A stretch of 10,422 nt of DNA from Streptosporangiaceae bacterium (GTDB taxonomy: Bacteria; Actinomycetota; Actinomycetes; Streptosporangiales; Streptosporangiaceae): assembly GCA_030041195.1 (NCBI GenBank), contig JASHOI010000307.1, positions 1 to 10,422 of the forward strand, in the 5' to 3' direction. Below the pieces are notes generated by a model, which did no database searches, had not been told where the DNA came from, and saw nothing but the letters and a program-made list of their open reading frames with translations. Shown piece after piece: positions 1 to 5,769 of this stretch (position 1 is the stretch's first letter; every line of letters begins with the position of its first letter). Made by a program: the position numbers and the translations under genes.

Positions 1-2
1 TG

Positions 3-1829
3 CGCCGCCGGCTCGCCACCGCGCACAGGGTACTGCGCGCGCGCTGGCTCCGGTCGCTGCAGTTGCGCGTGGTCACCACCACGCTGGTCATCTCGGCCAT
101 GGTGGTCGCGGTCCTCGGCTTCTTCCTGATGCAGCAGATCACCTCGGACCAGCTGCAGGCCAAGGAACTGCAGGCTGGCAACGTGGTCAGCAGCGGCTCG
201 ACCACCGCGCAGACCCAGGCTGGCGTGAACTTGCACCCGAACGGCGCGACCGCCCAGAACCTGATGGACACGATGGTCAGCAAGCTGCAGGCGCCGGCCG
301 AGGCGGAGAGCTCCTACGGCGTCGCGATCTTGCTCGCGGGCAGCTATTCGGGCCCATGGGTTTTCCGCGCGGGCGAGACGGCCGGCGTCGTCACCACCGA
401 AATCCCGGCCAAGCTGACCAGCAGGGTGAACGCGCTGCAGAAGAAGGGCGAGAAGACGGCGAGCTTCACGTTCGCCAAGATGGGCTCGCCCTCCGATCCG
501 ACCAACCTCGTGGCCGGTCTGGTCTACGGCGTCCCCGTCGGCCAGTACTACCAGCTCTATTACTTCTTCCCGCTGACACAGGTACAGCAGAGCCTGATCC
601 AGATCCAGCGGACGCTGCTGGTGGCCGGTGTCGTGCTGGTGTTCTTGTTCGCGGCCATCGCCGCGCTGGTCTCGCGGTGGGTCGTGACCCCGGTCCGGTA
701 CGCGGCACTCGGCGCCCGGAGACTGTCCACCGGCAATCTCGGCGAGCGGATGCCGGTGCGCGGCGTTGACGAGCTTGCCGCGCTCGCGACGTCCTTCAAC
801 GAGATGGCGGCCAGCCTGCAGGAGAAGATGACCGCGCTGGAGGGCCTGTCGCAGGTGCAGCGCCAGTTCGTGTCCGATGTCTCGCACGAGCTGCGCACTC
901 CGCTGACCACGATCAAGATCGCCTCCGACGTGCTGTTCGGCAACCGGGAGCAGATGGACAGCCCCGTCTCCCGGGCGGCGGAACTGCTGCAGAGCCAGCT
1001 GGACCGGTTCGAGTCGCTGCTCACCGACCTCCTGGAGATCAGCAGGTACGACGCGAACGTCGCGGTCCTTGACGCGGAGCCGGTCGACATCTGTGACCTC
1101 GCCAGGCAGTCGGCCGACGTGGCGCAGCAGCTTGCCGAGCGTCGCGGGGCCAAGATCGAGTTCCGGTTGCCTGCCGAGCCGTGCATAGCCGAAGTGGACC
1201 GGGTCAGGGTGGAGCGGATCCTGCGGAATCTGCTGGTCAATGCCGTCGAGCATGGCGAGGGCAAGGACGCGGTGGTGACCGTCGCCGGGGACTCCGCCGC
1301 GGTAGCGGTCGCGGTCAGGGATTACGGGATCGGGCTCGCCGTCGGCGAGGAGCGGCTGGTCTTCGATCGCTTCTGGCGGGCGGACCCGGCACGAGCCCGG
1401 ACCACCGGGGGTACCGGCCTGGGCCTGGCGATCGCGCTGGAAGACGCCAGGCTTCACGGCGGGTGGCTGGAGGCGTGGGGCGAGATCGGCCGCGGATCGG
1501 TGTTCCGGCTGACTCTGCCCCGGGCGGTCGGCGCCGAGCTGGCCGGGTCGCCGCTGCCGCTTGCCCCCGACGAGGCGGATGGACCGACGGACGGCCTGGC
1601 GGACACCGATGGCGCCGCCGTCCCGGTCGGTCTCGGTGCCGACGGTGCGGTGGCGCCGGGCGCGGCCGGGGCTGACGGGGCGATGCCGTCTGGTGCCGCC
1701 GGTTCCAACGGAGCGGCCGCCGGCCAGCCGGGCGGCAACGGGCCTCCCGCCCCCGCGACCGCGGCCCGGGACGAGGTCGCGACGATCGAGACATCGGCAG
1801 GCGCTGCCGGGCCTGCCGCACACAGGTGA
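3..1829 (+). CDS. mtrB: MtrB sensor histidine kinase (5' end outside window)
   Basis: This is the membrane sensor kinase that, in the known MtrAB system of actinobacteria, phosphorylates the response regulator MtrA and controls envelope, division and osmotic responses. The frame is open from the first bases (visible residues 1-608), and the residues before the TTG at 63 (RWLRSLQ) read as the usual MtrB N-terminus, so the true start lies upstream. Visible order: transmembrane helix 1 at about 23-46, an extracytoplasmic sensor region to about 197, helix 2 at about 200-222, HAMP to about 280, then HisKA with the phospho-accepting histidine in SHELRTPL (visible residue 295), N-box (RNLLVNAVEHG), and the DYGIGL and GGTGLGL ATP-lid motifs. 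The kinase core ends near residue 510 and is followed by about 98 residues rich in Ala, Gly, Pro and Asp. It overlaps lpqB by 4 bp. Family assignment is firm from the domains and neighbour. Confidence 0.93.
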   Translation, partial: RRRLATAHRVLRARWLRSLQLRVVTTTLVISAMVVAVLGFFLMQQITSDQLQAKELQAGNVVSSGSTTAQTQAGVNLHPNGATAQNLMDTMVSKLQAPAEAESSYGVAILLAGSYSGPWVFRAGETAGVVTTEIPAKLTSRVNALQKKGEKTASFTFAKMGSPSDPTNLVAGLVYGVPVGQYYQLYYFFPLTQVQQSLIQIQRTLLVAGVVLVFLFAAIAALVSRWVVTPVRYAALGARRLSTGNLGERMPVRGVDELAALATSFNEMAASLQEKMTALEGLSQVQRQFVSDVSHELRTPLTTIKIASDVLFGNREQMDSPVSRAAELLQSQLDRFESLLTDLLEISRYDANVAVLDAEPVDICDLARQSADVAQQLAERRGAKIEFRLPAEPCIAEVDRVRVERILRNLLVNAVEHGEGKDAVVTVAGDSAAVAVAVRDYGIGLAVGEERLVFDRFWRADPARARTTGGTGLGLAIALEDARLHGGWLEAWGEIGRGSVFRLTLPRAVGAELAGSPLPLAPDEADGPTDGLADTDGAAVPVGLGADGAVAPGAAGADGAMPSGAAGSNGAAAGQPGGNGPPAPATAARDEVATIETSAGAAGPAAHR

Positions 1830-3688
1830 GCCGGGGTCCGATGACATCGATGCTCAGCCGACCATGGGCGGTCGCCAAGCGGTGCCGGACGGTAGGCAGC
1901 CGCCGGGCCACCGCCGTGGCGGCCGTTGCCGTCGCCGTCGCGGCCGCCGGATGCGCCACGGTGCCGACAAACGGGCCGGTTCAGCAGGTTGGCTCCGCCC
2001 AGAGCGGCCTCAGCCAGGAGCAGGAATATTCGCAGCCGATCCCCGTCGGGCCCGAGCCGGGCTGGAACCCCAAGGAGATCGTGGAGGGCTTTCTCGCCGC
2101 CAGCGCCAGCTTTGCCAATGATCCCGAGGTGGCCAGGAAGTACCTGGACTCGGCGGCGCAGGCAGCCTGGCAGCCGGGATGGGCGGTCACCGTGGTGAGC
2201 GGCCAGCCGGTAACGACCCCCGTCCAGCTGCCCAGATCGGTGTCCAATGGGACTGTCCTGCGCGACGAGGTCAAGGTCACCGGGCGGCCAGTGGCGACGA
2301 TCACGGGCTCCGGCCAGTACCAGGTCTACTCGGGGTCGTCGACGAAGTCTTACTACTTCTCCCTGCTCAGTATCAACGGCCAATGGCGGATCGATGGCCT
2401 GCCCTCGCCGCAGGGTTTGCTGCTGAGCGAGGCCGACTTCCAGCACGTGTATCAGCCGCGCGACCTGTACTTCCTGTCCCAGTCGGGGAACACGCTGGTG
2501 CCCGACCCCGTCTTCGTGCCGCAGCAGGCCACTAACACCGAACTGGCCACCGGCCTGGTGAACGCGCTGCTGCAGGATCCGACCGGGTGGCTGGCCAGCG
2601 CGGCGGTCACCGGATTCCCCGCACACGCCCAGCAGATCGGGCAGGTGCGGCTTGACGGCCAGAACGCGACCGTCGACCTCGGCGGGGAGCACGGAAAGCC
2701 GTTTACCGCCGATAGACAGCAGCTTAAGCAGATCGCCGCCCAGCTGGCCTGGACGCTCGCCAGCGGACCCAACAGCCCGATCCAGACGGTCGAGCTTGAG
2801 CTCAACAACCAGCCGGAGCAGGTCGCGGGCCGCCTGTACCAGCAGCCGCAGGACTATCAGTGGCTGCCGACCCAGGTCGCCGGGTCCAGCCTGTACTTCG
2901 TCGGCAGCAACTCAGCGGTGCAGGCCCTGTCCGGCGCCAGCCAGCCGGGCACCGGGCAGGTCACCACGGTGCCCGGCGCGGCCGGCTCAGGAAGCGCCCC
3001 GCCGCTCACCTCGATCGCGATCTCGCCGGATGGGCACTCGCTGGCCGGCATCGCCGCGGGCGGCGCCGCCATCTACTTCGGCGAGCTCGGCCGGGGCGCC
3101 ACGCTGAAGGAGTGGCAGCCAACGAACGGCACCTGTACGTCGGTGAGCTGGGACTCGCACGGCAATCTCTGGATCGCCGCCGGGGGCTTCGTATGGATGC
3201 TGCCGCGGAACGGCGGCTCGGCGGCCCTCGTCCCGGTAGCCGTGCAGCCCGGCTACAACGTCACCGACTTCCAGGTGGCGCCGGATGGCGTCAGGGTTGT
3301 CATGATCGTCCACGGGCCGTCGGGCAGTAATGTGGAGGTTGGCGCCATCACGCACAACGGCCAGGCCGTCGCGGTGCAGCAGGAGCCGGTGACCATCGGC
3401 GCTGGTATCCCTCAGCCCGACGCTCTCGCCTGGTACGGGACCGACGACGTCATCGTCCTGGCCGGCAGCTCATCCAGCGCGCAGCTCTATGAGGTCCCGC
3501 TGAACGGCGGTCCGCCCACGATGATCGCGACGCCGCGCTCCCCCGTGTCGGTGACCGCGACGAGCCCGGAAGGCTCCGCCGCTGACATCGCCATCGGCTT
3601 GCCCGGCGGCAAGATCATGGTTTCGACGAACCTCGGCGCCTTCCAGCCCACGCGCGCATCCGGCCAGGCACCGGCCTATCCGGGCTGA
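1826..3688 (+). CDS. lpqB: LpqB lipoprotein, MtrAB partner
   Basis: LpqB is an envelope lipoprotein that, in mycobacteria, interacts with the MtrB sensor and influences MtrA signalling. From the GTG at 1826 the protein has 620 residues. An Arg-rich n-region and an Ala/Val-rich helix end in a lipobox (AAGC), making Cys43 (codon at 1952) the lipidation site. Residues about 235-330 (from TELATGLVNALL) form a GerMN-type domain, and about 355-615 form the C-terminal propeller-like LpqB domain with SPDG-type repeats (for example IAISPDG near 396). The GTGA overlap with mtrB suggests translational coupling. In-frame ATGs at 1841 and 1850 are real alternatives: from 1826 the signal peptide would be 42 residues, long for a lipoprotein, and none of the three starts has a strong ribosome binding site. 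The SRR in the n-region is only weakly Tat-like. Two hairpins follow the stop codon. Confidence 0.92.
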   Translation: MSRGPMTSMLSRPWAVAKRCRTVGSRRATAVAAVAVAVAAAGCATVPTNGPVQQVGSAQSGLSQEQEYSQPIPVGPEPGWNPKEIVEGFLAASASFANDPEVARKYLDSAAQAAWQPGWAVTVVSGQPVTTPVQLPRSVSNGTVLRDEVKVTGRPVATITGSGQYQVYSGSSTKSYYFSLLSINGQWRIDGLPSPQGLLLSEADFQHVYQPRDLYFLSQSGNTLVPDPVFVPQQATNTELATGLVNALLQDPTGWLASAAVTGFPAHAQQIGQVRLDGQNATVDLGGEHGKPFTADRQQLKQIAAQLAWTLASGPNSPIQTVELELNNQPEQVAGRLYQQPQDYQWLPTQVAGSSLYFVGSNSAVQALSGASQPGTGQVTTVPGAAGSGSAPPLTSIAISPDGHSLAGIAAGGAAIYFGELGRGATLKEWQPTNGTCTSVSWDSHGNLWIAAGGFVWMLPRNGGSAALVPVAVQPGYNVTDFQVAPDGVRVVMIVHGPSGSNVEVGAITHNGQAVAVQQEPVTIGAGIPQPDALAWYGTDDVIVLAGSSSSAQLYEVPLNGGPPTMIATPRSPVSVTATSPEGSAADIAIGLPGGKIMVSTNLGAFQPTRASGQAPAYPG

Positions 3689-3748
3689 CCGGGGCCGGCG
3701 GGGGGCAACCCGGTCCTGCCTGGCCTCCTCCGGGCCCATCGGGGCAGG
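3687..3748 (+). terminator. Tandem hairpins after lpqB, probable terminator
   Basis: The first hairpin begins on the lpqB stop codon: GACCGGG (3687-3693) pairs with CCCGGTC (3709-3715) around a 15-nt loop. A second follows at once: CCTGCC (3715-3720) pairs with GGCAGG (3743-3748), with an inner TGGCC/GGCCCA helix. There is no U-tract, which is common for actinobacterial terminators. The position right after lpqB and before the predicted hpf promoter supports an end to the mtrB-lpqB transcript. The two share base C3715, so they cannot both form completely. Confidence 0.55.
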
Positions 3749-3854
3749 TCGGGCGCCACGGGTTACCGAAGAGTGTCGGTGCTGCGTAGGTCTCGATATC
3801 CCGAAATGTAGTCACGCCCGAACGAGCCGCCGAATACTGCGGGCATCCCCCCTC
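3749..3854. other. Intergenic segment after lpqB without a gene
   Basis: I see no credible coding sequence here. Together with the hpf leader it makes up the roughly 500 bp between lpqB and hpf. No motif of a ComF-type phosphoribosyltransferase (a VDDVxTTG-like loop) is visible in any frame I read, nor any tRNA-like cloverleaf. Confidence 0.5.
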
Positions 3855-3883
3855 CTGACATTCGGTTGGCGTCGGGCTAGCGT
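3855..3883 (+). promoter_or_regulatory. Predicted housekeeping-sigma promoter for the hpf unit
   Basis: CTGACA (3855-3860) matches the TTGACA -35 consensus at five of six bases. After exactly 17 bp comes TAGCGT (3878-3883), a good actinobacterial TAnnnT -10. The implied transcription start is A3890. It lies downstream of the lpqB hairpins and is the only promoter-like pair I found before hpf, so it would give hpf a leader of about 300 nt. This is a motif match only. Confidence 0.5.
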
Positions 3884-3889
3884 CGTGTC

Positions 3890-4195
3890 ATGGCACCCGC
3901 CCGGGTCCGTGGTTGCGCCGCGCTGGCTTCCCCACCAGCGGGAAGCCTGCCGCGGCAAGCCGATGCCAGCCGCAGGCGAAACGGCCCACGTAAGGCGACT
4001 TATCGTCGACTGATCACGGTGCGGCTTAGAAGTAAGTCCTGCCCCGCCGGAGGACCGGACGTCTTCCGGGCAGGGAGAAGGGCAGTAGTGGCACACGTGG
4101 CTGCGAACCCCTCAGCAGGCGGATGTGGGGTCGAAGACCAGGTCGGCCGGGCGGGTGCCGCGTTCAAGTCCGGGCAGAAGGGGGTTCCGCAGTGA
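3890..4195 (+). CDS. Possible leaderless leader ORF overlapping hpf
   Basis: A 101-codon frame starts at an ATG that coincides with the predicted transcription start (the A is +1), so it could be translated as a leaderless mRNA, which is common in actinobacteria. Its TGA (4193-4195) overlaps the hpf GTG (4192-4194) in a GTGA arrangement typical of translational coupling. Against it: the protein is Arg/Ala/Gly-rich with no recognisable domain, and about one third of its third codon positions are A or T by hand count, far more than in secA. No family is recognised. It may be a coupling leader peptide, a fast-evolving small protein, or a chance open frame in GC-rich leader RNA. Confidence 0.25.
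   Translation: MAPARVRGCAALASPPAGSLPRQADASRRRNGPRKATYRRLITVRLRSKSCPAGGPDVFRAGRRAVVAHVAANPSAGGCGVEDQVGRAGAAFKSGQKGVPQ
4038..4074 (+). promoter_or_regulatory. Strong hairpin in the hpf leader RNA
   Basis: CCGGAGGAC (4047-4055) pairs with GTCTTCCGG (4061-4069), nine pairs with one G-U, around the 5-nt loop CGGAC. An outer helix CCTGC (4038-4042) with GCAGG (4070-4074) extends it past a 4-nt bulge (4043-4046). It lies about 118 nt before the hpf start and does not cover the hpf ribosome binding site. The 5' arm contains GGAGGAC, a Shine-Dalgarno-like sequence held in the stem. It could be an attenuator, a stability element or a protein site; no known riboswitch class is recognised. Confidence 0.45.
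4176..4184 (+). promoter_or_regulatory. hpf ribosome binding site
   Basis: AGAAGGGGG ends 7 nt before the GTG at 4192. It decides the hpf start against the in-frame GTG at 4123, whose extra 23 residues do not resemble the family N-terminus. Confidence 0.7.
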
Positions 4196-4920
4196 ACATC
4201 ATCTTCAAGGGTCGGCACACGGACGTGCTGGATCGGTTCCGCAGGCACGCGACAGCAAAGCTCGCCAAGCTCGATAAACTGGACTCCAGAGCTATCCGGA
4301 TCGATGTGGAGGTCTCCGCTGAGCGCAATCCGCGCCAGTCGCCACGGCGAGAGCGAGTCGAGCTGACCATTTCATCGCGCGGCCCGGCGATCCGGGCCGA
4401 GGCCGCGGCCGAGGACCGCTACGCCGCCCTTGACATGGCATTCTCCAAGCTGGAGTCGCGGCTGCGCAGGGCCGCCGACCGCCGCAAGTGCCGGCATGGG
4501 GCCCACGCGGCGGTCCGGGTCATCGATCTGCCCGCAGCGGGCGATGCCGAGGCCGCGCAGCCCGGTGCGCAGCCGGAACGCGAAACGCCGGAGGATGAGC
4601 CGAACGTGACGGATGCCGTCGCGGCGGACAGCCACGCAGCAGATGACGTGGTCCCGATCCCGACGCAGGGAAACGGGCCGCTGGTCGTGCGGGAGAAGTA
4701 CCACGTCGCCAGGCCGATGGCCATCGACCAGGCGCTGTTTGAGATGGAACTGGTGGGCCATGACTTCTTCCTGTTCCGGGACACGGAGGACGGCCGGCCG
4801 AGCGTGGTGTACCGGCGCCGCGGGTACCAGTACGGGGTGATCCGCCTGGTAGAGGGGGACGCCGCGCCCAACCTGGCCAACGGGCAGGCCAGCCGGGCTG
4901 AGCAACTGGCCGCCCGGTAG
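4192..4920 (+). CDS. hpf: Long-form ribosome hibernation promoting factor
   Basis: HPF binds the decoding centre of idle ribosomes; the long form also dimerises 70S ribosomes into 100S particles through its C-terminal domain. The protein has 242 residues. Residues 1 to about 100 are the S30AE/HPF domain (start MNIIFKGRHTDV, then VEVSAERNPRQ, VELTISSRGP, AAAEDRYAALDMAFSKLESRLRR). About 105-160 is an acidic, Ala-rich linker, and about 162-221 is the dimerisation domain (REKYHVARPM, DQALFEMELVGHDFFLFRD, VVYRRRGYQYGVIRL). The start is set by AGAAGGGGG and by the family N-terminus. Upstream lie a predicted promoter, a leader hairpin and a frame whose stop overlaps the hpf start. The family is usually induced by stress or starvation, but I see no recognisable stress-sigma promoter. 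The last codons form a hairpin. Confidence 0.93.
   Translation: MNIIFKGRHTDVLDRFRRHATAKLAKLDKLDSRAIRIDVEVSAERNPRQSPRRERVELTISSRGPAIRAEAAAEDRYAALDMAFSKLESRLRRAADRRKCRHGAHAAVRVIDLPAAGDAEAAQPGAQPERETPEDEPNVTDAVAADSHAADDVVPIPTQGNGPLVVREKYHVARPMAIDQALFEMELVGHDFFLFRDTEDGRPSVVYRRRGYQYGVIRLVEGDAAPNLANGQASRAEQLAAR
4881..4916 (+). terminator. Hairpin at the 3' end of hpf, possible terminator
   Basis: CGGGC (4881-4885) and GGCCAG (4887-4892) pair with CTGGCC (4906-4911) and GCCCG (4912-4916), giving 11 pairs with a single bulged A4886 and a 13-nt loop. It ends just before the hpf stop codon at 4918 and has no U-tract. It could end or weaken transcription before the response regulator, or protect the hpf mRNA 3' end. 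Hairpins of this size also arise by chance in such GC-rich DNA. Confidence 0.35.
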
Positions 4921-5033
4921 CGTCGCTTGCGTTGTGGGCGCCGGTCGGCAAGAGTTTGATCACACAGCATCGCGGATCGCAGCATTCATGCCTGCGCGGC
5001 GGTGGGGTCAGGAACCATCGCAGGACCGATCAG

Positions 5034-5043
5034 GAAGGGAGGC
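5034..5043 (+). promoter_or_regulatory. Ribosome binding site of the response regulator
   Basis: GGAAGGGAGG, an almost ideal Shine-Dalgarno sequence, ends 3 nt before the ATG at 5047. It selects this ATG over the in-frame GTG at 5002, which would add 15 residues unlike a receiver domain. Confidence 0.75.
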
Positions 5044-5046
5044 GTC

Positions 5047-5766
5047 ATGAGCGGCCACCCCGGCACCAACGCGGCACCGCGGGATACGTCGCTGCACGCA
5101 GAGCCGATCCGCACGATGATCGTTGACGACCATGCCCTGTTCCGCCGCGGCCTGGAGATGGTGCTCGACGAGGAGCCGGACATCGAGCTCGTCGGCCAGG
5201 CGAGCGACGGCGCCGAGGCGGTCGAGAAGGCGGCCGAGTCGCTGCCCGATGTCGTCCTGATGGACATCCGCATGCCCCGCAGCAGCGGGATCGAGGCGTG
5301 CCGGGCCATGAAAGAGGCCGCCCCGAGCGCGAAGATCGTGATTCTCACGATCAGCGACGAGGAGGAAGACCTGTTCGAGGCGATCAGGGCCGGCGCGAGC
5401 GGGTATCTGCTCAAGGACATCCCGCTGGACGAGGTCGCCGACACGGTGCGCGCCGTGCACGGCGGTCAGTCGCTGATCAACCCGTCCATGGCAGGCAAGC
5501 TGCTCACCGAGTTCGCCGTGCTGGCGAAGCGAGATGACGAGGAGCGCGCCCAGGAGCTGCCCGCGCCCCGGCTGACCGAGCGCGAGATGCAGGTGCTCAA
5601 GCTCGTCGCCAGGGGGATGAACAACCGGGACATCGCCAAGGAGCTGTTCATCTCCGAGAACACGGTCAAGAACCACGTCCGCAACATCCTGGAGAAGCTG
5701 CAGATCCACTCCAGGATGGAGGCGGTCATGGTCGCGGTGCGGGAGAAACTGATCGAGTTCAGCTGA
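5047..5766 (+). CDS. NarL/LuxR-family response regulator, no kinase adjacent
   Basis: This is a 239-residue transcription regulator. An N-terminal tail of about 20 residues precedes a receiver domain with the acidic pair D27-D28, phosphorylation site D73 (VVLMDIRMP), T101 (VILTISD) and K123 (YLLKD), so all the catalytic residues are present. After a charged linker (about 150-173) comes a LuxR-type helix-turn-helix from LTEREMQVL (residue 176) through NNRDIAKELFISENTVKNHVRNIL to about 235. It lies 126 bp after hpf on the same strand, with a hairpin at the hpf end and no convincing promoter in the gap, so cotranscription is uncertain. No histidine kinase gene lies beside it; mtrB has its own partner MtrA. 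From memory, a regulator of this type sits between hpf and secA in other actinomycetes, but I cannot name its targets. It ends 3 bp from the convergent glycosylase gene. Confidence 0.92.
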   Translation: MSGHPGTNAAPRDTSLHAEPIRTMIVDDHALFRRGLEMVLDEEPDIELVGQASDGAEAVEKAAESLPDVVLMDIRMPRSSGIEACRAMKEAAPSAKIVILTISDEEEDLFEAIRAGASGYLLKDIPLDEVADTVRAVHGGQSLINPSMAGKLLTEFAVLAKRDDEERAQELPAPRLTEREMQVLKLVARGMNNRDIAKELFISENTVKNHVRNILEKLQIHSRMEAVMVAVREKLIEFS

Positions 5767-5769
5767 TCG

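Noticed and set aside
1898..1954. SRR in the LpqB signal peptide as a Tat signal
   Set aside because: The residues after the arginines lack the hydrophobic pair of the Tat consensus; a Sec lipoprotein signal explains the region.
1454..2692. A 412-codon open frame on the minus strand across the mtrB/lpqB junction
   Set aside because: It lies over two well supported genes, has no domain, and is a codon-bias shadow.
3812..4096. A 94-codon minus-strand frame in the lpqB-hpf gap
   Set aside because: No ribosome binding site, no domain, and a composition rich in Cys, Arg and Trp typical of a chance frame.
4123..4191. An upstream GTG start for hpf adding 23 residues
   Set aside because: The GTG at 4192 has AGAAGGGGG at the right distance and gives the family N-terminus; the extension has neither.
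4932..4960. TTGTGG-17-TTTGAT as a promoter for the response regulator
   Set aside because: Both hexamers are weak matches to the actinobacterial consensus and nothing else supports it.
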